Origin: Hansfordia pulvinata
Taxonomy: Eukaryota; Ascomycota; Sordariomycetes; Xylariales
Direction of reading: 5' to 3'
DNA length: 64,000 bases
Assembly: GCA_006538405.1 (NCBI GenBank)
Contig: BJKQ01000002.1
Location: forward strand, 124,001 to 188,000
Part shown: positions 1-13,377 of the stretch, piece by piece
How the letters are laid out: each line of letters starts with the position of its first letter
Numbering within the stretch: the stretch's first letter is position 1
The notes under the pieces: generated by a model
Database searches by the model: none
What the model saw: the letters and a program-made list of their open reading frames with translations, nothing else
What the model was told of the DNA's origin: nothing
Position numbers and translations under genes: made by a program

Positions 1-510
1 TCTGGCGGTCGGATCCCAGCATACCGAGCTCGCCAAAGCGGATCTTCCCCTTCTTGCCGACGCCGCGAGCGCCGACAGCTCCCTGCTCGGGCGCGTCGTA
101 GACGTGATCGTTGGAGTCCATGGGACCAGGAGCGGTACCGTAGGGCTTTGCGTGGTCGCGCAAGGGAATGTCGTCAGGGCCCAAGGGGAGACGTTGCCTG
201 GGGTCGCGCCATGGTAGCCCGTGTCGTGGCCGAGGTTCTGCTGGCTGGACCCCATGGCCGAGGGGTGTGTGGAGGATCCAGAATGGGAGGCCGCTGGGTA
301 GACGTGATCGTCAAAGTCGGTCTCGAAAGGTGAGGGCCCCAGACCAGCTGCGCCAGCGGCGGGGTTGTTGTTGGGGTGGGTATGCGTGTTTTGGCGGGAG
401 ACGTAGGTGGGAGGCTTGGTGGATGGGGCGATGGAGGGCTCGTAGGTGTCGTAGGTGTCGTAGCGCGAATGAGCGCCGCCGGCCGAGTTGTAGTACTCGT
501 TGGCAGCCAT
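1..510 (-). CDS. Rhomboid-family intramembrane protease, N-terminal part (runs off window)
   Basis: The reading frame opens with ATG at 508-510 (MAANEYYNSAGG...) and runs to the left edge without a stop, so only the cytosolic N-terminal tail is present. The tail is disordered and rich in Tyr, Pro, Asn and Gly. The segment PLGPDDIPLRDH, then a DHVYDAPEQGA block, then GKKGKIRFGELGMLG is typical of the region just before the first membrane helix of fungal rhomboid proteins, which cleave membrane substrates within the bilayer. No membrane segment or catalytic Ser/His lies inside the window, so the family call rests on recognition of this tail. The frame changes between about 195 and 210: YHGA continues as DPRQRLPLG only if one base is added. 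The break looks like a one-base loss, as in many other genes here. Confidence 0.55.
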   Translation of the reverse strand, partial: MAANEYYNSAGGAHSRYDTYDTYEPSIAPSTKPPTYVSRQNTHTHPNNNPAAGAAGLGPSPFETDFDDHVYPAASHSGSSTHPSAMGSSQQNLGHDTGYHGATPGNVSPWALTTFPCATTQSPTVPLLVPWTPTITSTTRPSRELSALAASARRGRSALASSVCWDPTAR

Positions 511-3500
511 GGCGTGGGCTGGCGAGAGATGATGGCAGCGAGGGACGGCGATGTGGTCAACGAGGGACCACTCGGGTTCGAGATGGGCCTCCCTGGTGGC
601 AGGGGGCTGTCGGGTGACGCCCGAGACGGGAGCGGGAAAGCGGAAGCGTGCGAGGGTGTGTCGTCGCTGGCGGCAATCTGCAGGCGACAAGCGGCAAGGC
701 GTGCGTGAAGGAGGAGCACCGGGCGTTGGGCGTTGATTGATGGGTTGAGAGGGGGGGAGTTGGAAGAAGAGGCGATGGGCGGCGGACCGTGTTTCGGGCG
801 GGCAAAGGCGTTATGCAATCGGTGACGAGGGTGGGAAGTCTGGAGGTGGCGGCGGCGGCGGCGGCCGATGTCTCGGATTAAAGGGCAGCGGCGGGCTTTC
901 GGCTAGCAACAATGGACAGCGGCGACAATAGCAGCAGTGCCGAGAGTAGGTTGTTAAGCAGGACCGTGACCGTGAGCCGGGGCCGGGCGCGACGAAACGG
1001 ACCACGGGGTGTCGGGTGGCCCGAGTGGTGTGGGCTGGGTAATCAGGGCCGGCGGCTGTGCTGAGGCCGACGGGATGGCAGTGCTGGGATGCCGCGAGAG
1101 CGGACGGAGCAGATGGAGGTGGAACAGGGCGCGACGAGAGAGAGGCCGGCTGTCCCGAGTGCAAAGCAGTGGGCTAGAGAGCGAGCGTTGGGAAGAAGCA
1201 GAAACCCGGGCGTACTCGTGGACAGTGATGGCACCGAAAGAGGGAGTGGAAGTCAAGATGAGGGCGGGTTGGAAGATGAAGCAAGGCCGAGTCGCAGAGT
1301 TGGTCGATGATGTGGGTGCCCGTGGGTGGCGGCCTGTCTTGCCGTCTTGGCGCCGTACCGTATTCATCACAGAGGACATCACTGGAGGCACGACAGCCCG
1401 TATTTCGGTTCGCCCATGTATGGGTACTTCTGACGCTAGCTGGAGCCCCTGAATTTGATGCTGCAAGCAGGCCTACTGGGCTGTTCACTGTTGCAGTAAT
1501 GGAGTACAGGTACCACATCTTCTCACGGGGCGGGAAGGCACTTCCCAGTTGAGACGAAGCATCATGTGTACATAGTATGGATGGGTACATGTACTCTTCA
1601 AAGGCTTTTGGATTGTGGTAACGCGTCACTCTGAGAGAGACCTCGATATTTACACCTGCAGACTCGTACCCAGGTTTGTGCTGAGTATTCGATCGCTGCC
1701 AGCTCACAAGTGGACGTTCAGCAGCAATTCGACCGTTTTCCTGTCAAGACCCCATCTCCAACCTCAGGCGACAAGGGTCTGGAGCCGAGGATCCGGGATG
1801 TAGACAGACAGACACAGACACTCGATACGTACTCGTACACGAAGAGGGCGCATAAGGTAAAGTACCTAGGTACCTACTCGCGACCCGGAGGAACCTGAAC
1901 CCTGGGCCGGGAGTTGCATACGAGTACTCGCACGCGTGGTGACGGGTACGAGTTTGAGAGGCGCAGCCCTCTGGATGGATCCCTGGAGCGCCAGGATGTA
2001 GGTACTCTCTGAGATACATACCTCATGTAGGGAGGGAGGTAAGGAGGTAGTGAGGTGCTCGTACGAGGCCGCCGTGCCACCCACCGCACCGCCTCAAGTC
2101 GTCGGCCCAGTGGACATCAGGCACGCCGTTGTGAGCCTTGCCCTCCAGCCAACCGTGCCAACATGCATGGATGGAGATGCGAGCCGCGTCCGTACCTGAC
2201 GCCGCTGCTTTTTAGGGGCTCCGCAGTGCCAGCTGCTCGGGCTGCTAGGTCCTCCGAGTGTACGAGTAGACGTACTCCGTCCTCCGTACTCCACCGTTCG
2301 AGCATCGTATTGGGGTTTCGCAGTACCAGGCCGAATGACGAAAAGACCATCTCAAGTCTGACGAACGGCTGCCGTGTCTCGCAGCGTCTCACAGCGGCTC
2401 AAAGCACGAGCACCTTCTTTAAAATGGATTCCCGTCTCGAACCAAAGAACGTGGCGGTATCTTTGCTTACGTATGCCCGGTTCCCGTACTCATACAGAGT
2501 ACACGAGACGCGTTGGTGCCGTCGCCCGCCGTTTAGGAGATCTGCACCGCGTCCATGTGGGACGAGTCAACATCCCTCTCAGGAGGGTGGGGCGTCTTAG
2601 GCGTCCCGTTCTGGACCCCCGATACGATTGATTGTTCTCGTACATCCATCCAATCTGCAAGGGCACATTGGATACCTACGTTCGAAGCCCTTCGAGAAGG
2701 AGACGTTGATGACAGCGGCGTGAATGGAAGAAAACACGTACAAGTACCGCCAACGGAAACAAGAGGGAGGGACGCATAGGTCACATGAGGTGATACAAGA
2801 CAGCCACACCCGTGCTTACCTACCTTGCTTTCCTGGCAAGTCCTCCAGGTTTCTTCTCTCTGGCAGACATAAAAAGGCGTCAAGCCCGAAGCCGTCCGTA
2901 CCGAGCACGAGTCCTCCACTCTACCTGAATTAATTTGTAGAGGCAGACGACACGCCAGCCACGTGTCCACGTACGACCTGACGACGACGCGCCTAATAAC
3001 GTCAGCACCGCCCCGGCCGGCGACGATCACCACCAGCACTCAGCGCCGGAAAGGCAGTGGCGCCAACGGGGCAGTGCAGCGCCGCCTCGCTCGGTACTTC
3101 TCATACCGCGATTCTCCTGCGATGGCGAATGTGCCTTCCCTAGGTAGGGCTGATATCCAGTGAGGTACGGATAGAGGTACGAGTAGGTACTCGCAGAGGC
3201 CGCCCGTACCTAAGTACCGCACTCGTCCGAGGCTCCACATCCGGCTGCCGCGGCCAGCACCAGCCCAGCACCGCCATCACATTACAGAACCAACATTCAT
3301 CATCAACCACATCGACAACAGCAAGGGTCACTCGCACGGCCAACAGTCGAATTATCTCACCGCTATTGCAGCTCTATCACTCTCTCTTTCTCTTGAGGTG
3401 ACACTTCAGCTAACAGTCATCACCCGCAAGATCACTCTTGGTAATGTACCTGGTAGTAATGGTTGACTTTCGCGCTTTCTGACTGGCTGTCACGGCTGTC

Positions 3501-3758
3501 TACCTAACCTTTGCGTCGTCCTATGATAACAAAGGCGAAAAATAAGAATATAGAAAAGCCACTCGCGTCGGCCGACCCCGGAGCAAAGCAACAAGATGCT
3601 GAGACTTTCAGCCTGCACTAATCTCTCCAGTCCACAGCCGGACAGCGCCCGTCCAAGTCATTATGCGTGGCACTCAAGGAGTCCAAGCAAGGAAAAGAAG
3701 AGAGAACCCAATGGGTGGGAGGGGGTAGACATCGCCCTCCCTCAGCTTCAGCTTCACT
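511..3758. other. Intergenic spacer, 3.2 kb
   Basis: No gene is supportable. Open frames here are short, proline/arginine-rich and unlike known families. The first ~350 bases are probably promoter and leader of the rhomboid gene. The spacer holds copies of the dispersed 8-mer (about 1830, 2261 and 3178) and a CCTAGGTACC-like palindromic stretch near 1862-1875. Confidence 0.6.
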
Positions 3759-4868
3759 TCACAGTCGCGGCTTGGCCTCGACAGAGTCCAGATCGACGTC
3801 CTCCCCAGCAAGCCACAGCTCCATCTTTCGGAACATGCCGGCCCAGCCCTCGGCCCCGTGCGGCGTCGGCAGGAACCCGTCCACCTCGTGCCCGAGCATC
3901 TCCTGCGCCGCCCCGAGGAGCCGGTACCCGCGGGGCAGCCCGAGCGAGCGGGCGCGCTGCTCCAGAGCCGAACGCACCGTCGCCTCCAGAGCGGGGGATG
4001 AATCCGCAGTGCCGCCCACGGGCACCATCTTGTCCTTGTCGTAGACCAGCTTGACGTAGCGCGCGCGCCACTCGCCGCCTGCTGCCGCCGCCGCCGCCGA
4101 GATGGAGGAGGGGGAACAAGACGGAGGAGGTTCGGAGAGGGGCTCGCGCGCGCAGAAGAAGTGGAACCGGCAGTCGCAGTCAATATCGAACTCGACCACC
4201 GCCATCGTCTCCGCCCCCTCTTGCTGGTCGGTCGGGGTTGAATGCACCGGAGCCGTGGTGGTAGTGGTGGCAGCGATGACGCTGTTGTTGGCGGCGACCG
4301 CGGCCAGCACGACAGTGGCGGCAGGGGCAACAGGCCGGTTGTCGTCCTCGCGCGCAGCGGGCACCATGGTGACCGCCACGGAGCCGTCGCCTCGCTTCTC
4401 GACCAGGGCGCGGAACCGCTGCGTGATGGTCGCCTTCATCTTGCCCACCGCGCGGCCCGCCGCCGCCGCGCCGAGCTCGACCGCCGTCCCGCACTCGCGG
4501 TGCATGATGAAGTCGCCCGCCGCCTTGCCGGCCTTGGACTTTTCGATGAAGGCTGCGGCGGTCATGCGCTTGCTCCAGGCTGTTCCATGTGCGCAAGGGT
4601 CGTCAGCCACGCGCGAGCTCATACACTACAACGGATGAGAAGAAAAAAGGAAGAAAGGGGGAGTGGGAGGAGACTTGGGATCAAACTTACTGGTCCACAC
4701 GTAGGCGTCCTTGCTGAAAATGGAGGCAAAGTTCTTCCATTCGGACGCGTCCCGGTAGACGGGCCAGCCCCGGCACAGCTCCGTCACCGCCAGCCGGTCG
4801 AGCAGTTCCGGCGCCCCGCCCCCAATGTGCGCGTACACGGCCGTGTGCGGGTCCTCGGGCGACGTCAT
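3759..4868 (-). CDS. SnoaL-like domain protein
   Basis: Two exons, 4868-4691 and 4579-3759, joined across a 111-nt GTAAGT...CAG intron, give 332 residues. The splice turns VYVWT into VYVWTTWSKRM and keeps the frame. The protein is recognised as the fungal SnoaL-like (SnoaL_4) family, small alpha+beta barrels related to NTF2. The conserved stretches are LLDRLAVTELCRGWPVYRD, the AGDFIMHRECGT block, then GKMKATITQRF, and a C-terminal MELWLAGEDVDLD motif. Members are ligand-binding or isomerase-like proteins of mostly unknown substrate. An Ala/Thr/Val-rich insertion of about 60 residues separates ITQRF from EFDIDCDCRF and is longer than I would expect for the family. There is no signal peptide, so it is probably cytosolic. 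The frame is intact. A TATAAATA-like sequence lies at about 5137-5144. Confidence 0.8.
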
Positions 4869-6604
4869 GTTGCCTGCTGTGTAATGACGGCTTTGTGTCG
4901 AGAGGAGGGGGAAAGGAGGGCAATGGAGGTGGAGGAATGGCTGCTTGTTGGTCGGTTGGTGATGCTTTGCTCTGCGTTGCGGAAGTCTTGTCGCTCAGAG
5001 TATCGTGTGTGTTGTCCCCCAAGAGGTTTTTGAGGCGTGGCTGCGTGATGAGAAGGTGAGTTCTTGGTTGCTGGACAGGAGATGGTGAGGGAGAGCAACA
5101 GCCGACTCGTACACTCGCTGGGCGGCGGCGACGTGGTATAAATATCCTCCCACAGGACACTTCGGTCTCCGGCTGGACAGGGCGTTCTTGACGATGAGTT
5201 GGTCACGAGACGCCTGTGACCACCGGCTGCGTCCCGACACCCTGTCGATGATTCACTCGCAGAGCCTCTCGGATGACTCCCGGCAAACGCGGCCGCATGC
5301 TCTGTGAACACCCGTACCGACTGATTGTCTAGTATCTCGATGCAAGATCTGGCGCTTACGGTAGGTGACGAGTGGCTGACCCCTAGAGTCCGTAGAGAAC
5401 TCCGAGACCTGTTCACCTCCCCCGTTTGGCAAAGACTCAAAAGGAAACACAACCGCAATACAGCAAGTGAACACGGGCTGCAAATACCGACTTGCATCAA
5501 GCTGAAGTATTGACCAAGATGGCCCTGACTGTGAATAGGTACGGCCAGAGACGTAATCACTCGCTGTTGTCGCCGTTAGACCCCCTATGGCTGCCCGCTC
5601 TCTTCCCTATTGTCTGCACCGCCTGCCTGACGTTCGTCTTCCAACTGGGCCCGGCTTCAATGTTGCCTTACCCATGTTCACCTGGACTTGGTCGGGTAGT
5701 CGACTGGGCATTCAGTCACTTCACTGACAAAGCCAACTGTTGTGTAAGACTCCAGGCGTGACACTGCGGCTTCATCGTGACCTGGACCGGACCACTCGGA
5801 TTCACAAACCTGCGGCATTGGCACGTCTATTTACTCAACCAACAACGACCCCTCGTCAAGGCACCAAGCATACGGTACAATTCTGTCTGCCTCGCCAGGT
5901 ATCGGATCTTGGTCACGTGTGCGAAACCCGAGACCCTTCCCGCGGCCAGGCACCCGCCAGTTGGATCGTGCTCCCGACTGCTTTTGACGGCTGCCAGATG
6001 TCACCAAGGGAGGGTTGGTACGACGGACCAGCCCGACTTGATCATGTATCTGATTCATCCGCCTGTGGGAAGAGCGGCCCCGAGGCAGCTTGCTTTGCTG
6101 GCGTCACGCCCGGCCCGCCTGTGACGACTCGGGCGCCTAGCAAACAGTCACCGCCACCAGGCACGCGCGTGACTTGATCACACCCGGCCGGTCGCGGTGT
6201 CAGACCTGGCCTGCACCTCGGGCCGAGGGCCTGTACGAGTCGAGGCATTCCGATTCACCATGTGGCTGTTGAAAGCAGACTGGCAGACCAATTAGGGTGG
6301 CAGGTCGGTATTAATATATTTTCATGCAAGTTTTGTGTGGATGCCGTAGGCTCCATTTCAAGCCAGCACTCTCATCGAGAGCCTTTACCATCCATCATTC
6401 ATGCCCTCATTCATTCGTGCGCCATCTCGTCACTCAGCCGTCACTGTCTTCTCTCATCGATCGGGGTCGTCTCGTCGTCTGGAACTGCCGTGTCAGTTTT
6501 TTGGCATCCCGCTCTGCTGTAACTGTGTCTGAGCCTCCCGCTCTGCTGTAAATGTGTCTGAGCCTCGAATCTTTCGAATCAAATCACAGCTTAGCCTCGT
6601 GCGC
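4869..6604. other. Intergenic spacer between the SnoaL-like gene and LAA1
   Basis: About 1.7 kb without a supportable gene. The left part is promoter and leader of the SnoaL-like gene. The right part is the 3' flank of the LAA1-type gene and includes an imperfect direct repeat of a CCCGCTCTGCTGTAA unit near 6510-6551. Confidence 0.55.
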
Positions 6605-9600
6605 TCATTGGCCTCCGAAGTCCATCTTGAGCGCAATGGTGGGCTTCTCGCCGCCCGACTTGTCTCCCCCCTGCGTGCCTTGAGCAGCTGCCTGCCGGCC
6701 CGCGCGAATCACCTCTTCCATGAAGGCGCGCTGCCCCTCGTTCATGTTGGCCACCACGGCCCTGAACGCTTGCTGGTCGGCAGATGCAAGCTCCAGAAGC
6801 CGCGTGCTCGTCTCGGTGTACACCTCGCCCTTGTTGCCCTCGCTCTCGCCCTCGCTGGTGGCTCGCGCCAGCAGCGCCGGCGCCACAACCGACATGACAA
6901 TCTGACAGTGCGTGGGGCTGGTGCTGGCAAACGACGCTGCATACTGCGTCAACGTGTGGGCCACCAGCCGCCGCGCTTGTTCAGGGTCTTCCGGGTCTGT
7001 GTTGGTCACAAAGGCAACCAGGCGCGGCAGCAGATAGCGCGCTACGGACTGGTCCGCAGGATTGCTTGCCGGTTGCGAGCCCCCGGCTGTCGCTGGCGCC
7101 TGTTGTAGAAGCAAAGACTTGATGCAGTTGGCGGCGATCTTGGCTGTCTGCAATCATCAAAAGGTTAGTGGGGTTGCGTCTCGGCATATCGTGTAAGCAG
7201 CACTCACCATGCGGTCGCTCAGACAGTCGATCACCTCGTCGAGGAATCGTGTCACGAGGGGATCGTTGGCCGCAAGACGGTTGCCCTCGCTGGTGAAGAG
7301 GATCGTAATGGCAAGCAAGCAGTTCTTGACGCACTGCAAAGAGGACGGGTTCTCGCGCTTCTGTGCGTGGACGTAGATGGAGAGCAAACGGCGCAGACAG
7401 CCATGCACTTGGGCCTCGGTGGCAATCGATTGCTCACTGCCTGGAGACGACAGGCTCGAGAGGAGACTGGTGGTGAATCGCTTGAACATCGGCAACGCCT
7501 GAGGGACAATGACATCCTGGCAGGAGGGGGTGGCCAGAATCGTGGCGAATATGTGGATGATGCAGGCGTGAAGGTCGGTCTTGATGATGGAAGGGAACAC
7601 TTCGGCCGCATCCACAATCGCACTGAGACCCGCGCGAACCAGCAACACGGACTCCTCGGTCAGCTGGTAGCGAACGGGCTGGCCCGCTTCGGATAGGTTG
7701 GGCAGCAGTCCCGAGAGCACGAGAACAATGATGCGTGTCAGCTCAAAGAGCTGCTCGATATCCTCCGTGAGTTCCGCTTCTTCAGCCTGCTCCTTTTTCC
7801 TGGCTGAAGGGTGTGCCACGCAAAGCGCGCGCGCAATCTCAACTATGACGCTCTGCACGTCCAAACCCTCGGTCAGCACCAGACGGTCCAAGAGATCCAT
7901 GGTCTCGGAGAAACATTGCTCTCGGTAGATGGCGTGGCCCGATACGCTTGGATGCAATATCTTCTTAAGAGCCTGCAGGATTTCCAACGTCTGCTCCGAC
8001 GTAGCCAGCGATTCGGCTTGGCCCGGACGAGTGGCCAAGGCCTCGAAAGCAATGCCGAACAGCACAAAGAAGAAGGCCACGGGTTCGTCTCGGTAGTTGA
8101 TACCGACGCCCTTGGGTTGGCCGTTCTCAGCGGGCGCCTCATGCTCCCTGCCGTCCAGAGCGTCAAAGACGAACTCGCTGTCCTGCTCGATTAGACTTGC
8201 GATTGCATCTACAAGCCTTAACCACGAGTCCTGGTAGAACTTCAACAGGGTCTCGCGGTTCAAGGCAGAGTAAATAGTGTCGAGACTGCCAGACATGGAA
8301 GGGGGTCCCAGGGTCATGGATATGTCGGGCTCAAAACGCAGCCGGGCGAACTCCCGGAGCGAGGCAAGCCACAAGGGGGTCAGAGCCCCGATGTGCGGCT
8401 TGAGTACATCGAGAAGATAGGTCTGCTCCGAACTGGCGACCTGCAGATCAGCCCAGGCTGAGAAGACGGACATCTTGACCATAACCTGCGCGTTGGAGCT
8501 CAGGCCCTGCAGGTCGCCAATGCCGGCGTTCTCGTCATCCGACGAGAAGTTCTCCAACGCACTGACAAGGGTCTTCAAGATGCGACCCATGCGCTCAACA
8601 TCAGTGACGATGCCGGTGGCGATAAATGCGGCACATACATTGACAGCTTCGGAAGCGAGCTCGGGGGACGAATCGGCGGCAAAAGCCGGCGTCAGCGCCG
8701 AGCCGATCTGAGCCTGGTACTGCTCAAGCAGCATAGCCTCGTCAAAGTCCGGGTCTGGCGTCTTGCCAAACATTCTCAACACGGCGCCGATGATTTTCAG
8801 GCCCCAGATTCGGAGCTCCAGAACGCCCGATGTCGAGGCCGAGAAAGCCATGCGGACAACGTCAGCGATCCTGGATTGCAGTGCGCCCTGGGCCATCGAT
8901 TCGCCGTTGGTGGCAATGTCCTTGGCCACGAGGAGGAAAATGTCGTTGAGGCAGCTCATGGCGAAGGTCCTAACCTGCCATCGAAGCGGCTCAACCTCCG
9001 AGCTCGACACAAGCTCTTTCTCGTCAACATTGGCCCCACCGGCAGCGGCAAAGCCAGCCACCTCCTCGTCTTGCAGGTCAGGTCCCGAAGCCTTGTTGGC
9101 TGCAGCGCTTTTCGGGTCTTCTGTGGCCCGTACTCGCGTCATTTTCAAGACGTTCTGGAATCGTGCCAGCCAGAGACCAGTCTCGGAGATGGAAGTCTGG
9201 CGCATCCAGTTGCGAATGACGTTGCGAATGCCATCATGGTCAGGGGAAATGTCCAGAACCAGCCAAAGCTGATCTTCGAAGCCTTTGTTTGCTGCTTCTA
9301 GGACGTCGTGCGAGTCGCGCTTCATCAAGTTATACAAGCCGTCGACAGCGACATCTCGAAGATCGTGATGCTCCGAGTTGAGATACTTCTGCAGCAGCTT
9401 GACGTAGTCAGCAAAAACCATGTAGCCGGGGGCATACAGCGACAGATGCTCCAGACAAGACAAGCTGGCGCGTTGAACGAGCAAGTCCTCTTCGTCCTGC
9501 AGCTGGCCCATCATCGTCATGATCAGCTCCCGGGACTTTGTAGAGTCTTGCAGGTCGGGCCCAACAACGTTGATGATGGAATCGACGCAGCGCGTGATCG

Positions 9601-12600
9601 CCCCCACTGTGGACAGCTCCAGCTCCAGAGTCATCGAGACACCAGAGGCTATCTCGGCATGATGCGTCTCGGAGAGGTAGAGCTGAACCAGCATGCCCAG
9701 CGTGCCGGAAACATAGGGACCAAAACCAAGGCCTGCGGCATCGGCGACCTGCGCAAGAGCTTCCAGCGCCCAGAAATGGACGGTGGGATGTGGGTCGTTG
9801 CAAAGCGACATGAGGATGCCAGTGATGGTCTTGAGATGATAGCTCGCGCCCATGCCACCGACTTTGGCCTGGATGCTTCCCAAAGCCATGGCACAGCCGG
9901 CGCGCGCAGTGGGCTCTCGGTTTCCAACGATAGTGTCCACCAAATGCTTGACTTCATGATTGGTGAAAGCATTCCCACTGGCACTGCACAGACGGGCAAG
10001 GGAGGAGTACCCGAGGTTTCTGACGTACTGGTCGGGGTCGACGACAAACCCCCGAACCATTTCCTGCAGAAGAGCCTCTACCGCTAGATTGGAGATGTCT
10101 CCCGCGGGCGACTGCGTCTCCTTCACAGCGACCTTCAACGTCGAGAAGAGAGCAGTCGAAATGTTGACATTGATAGCAGCCTTGCGCCCAGGATCACGCT
10201 GCAGAGGCCCAGCAGAGACGAAGGTGGCTATTTGCTCCAGGATACTTTCTTGGACTTTGGCTGGGGTCAGAGGGAAGACGAAAGCGAATAACTGAATGGC
10301 CATATTGACAACCTCGGTACCTGGTGGATCGGGCAGATTTGATGATCCATCAGCGCTGTCGGTGTACAGTATAGCGGCGTCATGCTCAAGTGAAGGGCAC
10401 ATTGGGGATAGAAGGAGGCCGTCTATGGTGTTGTCTGGGTCGCTGCGATCGGCCACGAGGTGGCTCGGAGGCTCGTCCTTTTGTCCAGGAAGCTGCTCAA
10501 CGTCAAAGCCACGAACCAAGCTGCTGACACCGAAGCCGGAGTTATCTCCGACCTCCCAGATGGTCTCGAAAGTACCAGCGGCGTTGGCTATGGACGCGCT
10601 CAGAGAACTGGGGGCGTAGTTCTCGGGATCGGCGAAGAGGGAGATGGCCAGGGTGAGCAGATTGGATTGCAGCAGAGCCTCGCTGCCGCCTGGGGACTTT
10701 GGTTGACGAGTTTAATGTAGGCCTGAAGGACTCGTCTCTGAGCCATCAATTCAAGGTCTAAAAGCTGAAGAGCAGGGGTCAGGCGCTGGGCCATGTCCTC
10801 GGTCGTCTTCTTGGACGGCAGCATGCGCAGGAACATTGTCGTGTTCTGCAACATGGTGGCAATGCGCTTGGAGACATCGACGGTCAACAGACGGCTGTTG
10901 TACTGCAAGAATGCCAGGATACAGCCGAGTGCCGATTCTTTGACATGTGTCAAATACGAAACCTCGAGCAAGCTGCGGTGGGCAAAGTTATCCTTGGCCA
11001 GAGGCTTTGGAGTGGCGTTCTTCCACAGGATGAGGAGCTGCGAGAGGTGGATCTTGACAAAGTTGGGCCCAAGCGACATCAGACCGCCAAGCAAGATCCA
11101 GGCGACCTGGACTTGGGTGGCCGAGACATGCAATTCTGATTTCCCCGAAGACTTGAGGAGCTCGGTCGCCATGGCATAAACGCGGTTGTTGACGTCAAGC
11201 GAGCCGTAAAGTGGACGGCTTGGGCTCGCGCTCAGCGTGGCGGCCAGACCATGCGCGAAGCCGACGCAGCGTCGCGGCGAGCTCTTGCCGCTGCCCAAAT
11301 GCGACAGCTCTCGCGCAAGGCTGTTCATGCATACTGACAAGCACGGCAGCAGCTGCTGTGGGCAAGCGAGCACAAAGCTCTTCATGCACTGCGAAGCGTG
11401 CACCTGGACGCTGTAGCTGGGATGCTGCAGAACCTGCAGCAGACCATCGCGACAAGCGTCCGCGAAGACATTCGCAGCAGATCCTAGCGAGTCGACCAGC
11501 GATGCGACAGCCCCAAGAGCAGTGATCAGAGTATTTTTCGAGGGCTCGGGTCGCTCTTTGAGGGCTTGGGGGTAGTTCTTGAAAACACTGCCGATGATGG
11601 AACGAGCAGCCGCGATTTGGGCTGCTTCGCCCAGGATCTTGTGGCCCACCACGTCCTGCAGCAAGGTGTCAAGGATGCGGCGGGTAAACAGCAGGCGGTA
11701 GCGGTTGTTGACGATGCTTGGGGGTGTCAAAAGCTCGGCAGTCAGCGTTTCGACAATGCGCAGATAGTTGTTCTCGACAAATTTCTCGCCGAGTTTGCGG
11801 AGAAGCCGGCCAAGGCAGACACCGATGGCGGCACGGGCGCGGTTCGTGGTACCCAGCCGAACATACTGCGTGGAGAGGGCACGGAACATGTCGAGGCTGG
11901 ACATGGTGATCTGGGCCTTCTTGCCCGAGGCTGCGGCGCCAGGGGCCGGGCTGTCGGGCCGAGCCCCAGCCATCTGTTCGTCATCGTCGTCATCGAGGCC
12001 AATGCCACCGGGCTGGACTGAGGCTCGCTTGGAGGCCTTGGGTTTGGGCTTCTTGATCTTGGGTAGGATGCCGCCAGCCGCAGGGGTCTCGGAGTGGACC
12101 TTGACCATAGCCTCGGCCAGGCACTCGGCGGCCGCGTGGCGGACAGGGGCGGAAGTCGAGTCGAAGACCTTGAAAGCGGCGGCTTTCAGGTTGTCGAAGT
12201 CGTGCTGGTTGTCAAAGTACGGGGAGTAACGGGCGAGGGCACGCATACAGCGCATCGCATTGGCGACAATGAGCGCTGGTTTGTCGCCGGCAGCCGCGTA
12301 TCGAGCCTGCTTCCACATGTCGCGAGCAACCTGCTCGTCCAGACTCTGGCGAACCATGCCGACGACCTTTGCCATTGAAGCAAACACGGCGGCGCGCAGG
12401 CCGGCATGGGGCTGGGAGCTCTTGGCGATCCGGGTCAGAGCGGCGCAGGCCAAAGGGTGCAGGCCGATGACGGAGTCTCCGGCGGCGGCGAAGAGATCGC
12501 CCAGACAGTGGACAGCAGCATGCCGTAAACGGGAGTCCGGGTCCTGCTTGGAGGATTTCGGGGGTTGAAGGAGCTGGACGAGGTCGTTGACCGACTCGAA

Positions 12601-13377
12601 GAGCAACTTGCGGTCGCCGTATTGGAAAACGTGGGCGAGAATGCGACCGAGATTTGCGCGAAGCACACGGGTGGGCTGGGGCTGCTGGAGGGAGATGATC
12701 TGGAAGACCTCCTTCTTGAGGTAGAATTGCTGGGCGGTGCAGTCGTCGGGGCTGAGGGCGAGGACGTGGCGGGTCAAGGAGGAGACAAAGTTGAGCAGGT
12801 ACAAATCCTGCTGTTCGGCGGGGAGAGACTGCAGCTTGGGCAGGTCGAGCTGGGGGAGGGAAGAAGCATGCTGGAGAGACGGGGTCGACGGCGCAGCGCC
12901 AGGGTCGGCATCTGAAGGTGAGGGGTTTTTGTGGTCGCTCGGAGCGGAGGCGTGGGCGTTGGCAGCGGCATCGTCGACGTCGTCGTCGCCACCCCCGTGC
13001 CCAAGGAAGGGCGCGGGCGAGGGGTCGAGGGGAGTTGGGCGACGACATGAGCGCTTCCTTTGCGAGTCGGCTGAGGGCGGTGTCGCGTTATACCATTGGT
13101 GTGGCGTGTGCTCGAGGTCAAGCTCGGGGTGGTATGACGTAGCTGGCGATGTGGCCAGAGTCGGGAAAGGGGGCAAGGCGGGAGGCGGGAGGTGGGAGAG
13201 GTAGTACGATGGCTTCACCTGGATAGGAGGTGGGCTGCTGTTGCTGGCGGTGGAGGGACGGGCTGCATCCCTGTCTCGAGGCCAGTCAGCCCTCAATGGA
13301 ATGCTGGTAACGGTCGGTGGGTACGAGTACCTTTACCTCGCTGGCTCGCTGAACGTGTCCGAGTCGAGGAGCTCCAT
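6605..13377 (-). CDS. LAA1: HEAT-repeat protein of the LAA1/HEATR5 family
   Basis: Exons are 13377-13337, 13270-7208 and 7147-6605. With one missing base restored near 10681 the CDS is 2216 codons (2215 residues). LAA1/HEATR5 proteins are long HEAT solenoids that work with the clathrin adaptor AP-1 in trafficking between Golgi and endosomes. Conserved features are the LNFVSSLTRHVLALS block near the N-terminus, the LGRILAHVFQYGDR block, and serial HEAT repeats to the C-terminal ALKMDFGGQ. The start is a 41-nt exon (MELLDSDTFSEPA) spliced over a 66-nt intron with a CTGAC branch site; without it the long frame lacks any early ATG. A disordered Pro/Ser/Asp-rich extension of ~130 residues precedes the HEAT region. 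At about 10681 the frame slips (SPQAAA to EALLQSNLLTLA), consistent with one lost base. It diverges from the TACO1-like gene across a ~0.5 kb promoter. Confidence 0.85.
13271..13336 (-). other. First intron of LAA1 containing the dispersed 8-mer
   Basis: A 66-nt intron, GTAAAG...GACAG, with a CTGAC branch site about 15 nt before the acceptor. It contains one TACGAGTA copy (13322-13329), the only copy I found inside a protein-coding gene's introns. Confidence 0.65.

Noticed and set aside
168..818. Overlapping long open frames opposite and beside the rhomboid tail
   Set aside because: They are shadows of a GC-rich sequence; only the MAANEYY frame joins recognisable family sequence.
1009..2600. 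Open frames of 100-180 residues in the first spacer
   Set aside because: Arginine/proline-rich, no recognisable motif, no plausible intron structure and overlapping frames on both strands.
6605..13377. Two separate genes split near 10.6 kb
   Set aside because: Both halves belong to one continuous HEAT-repeat protein and join after a single added base.
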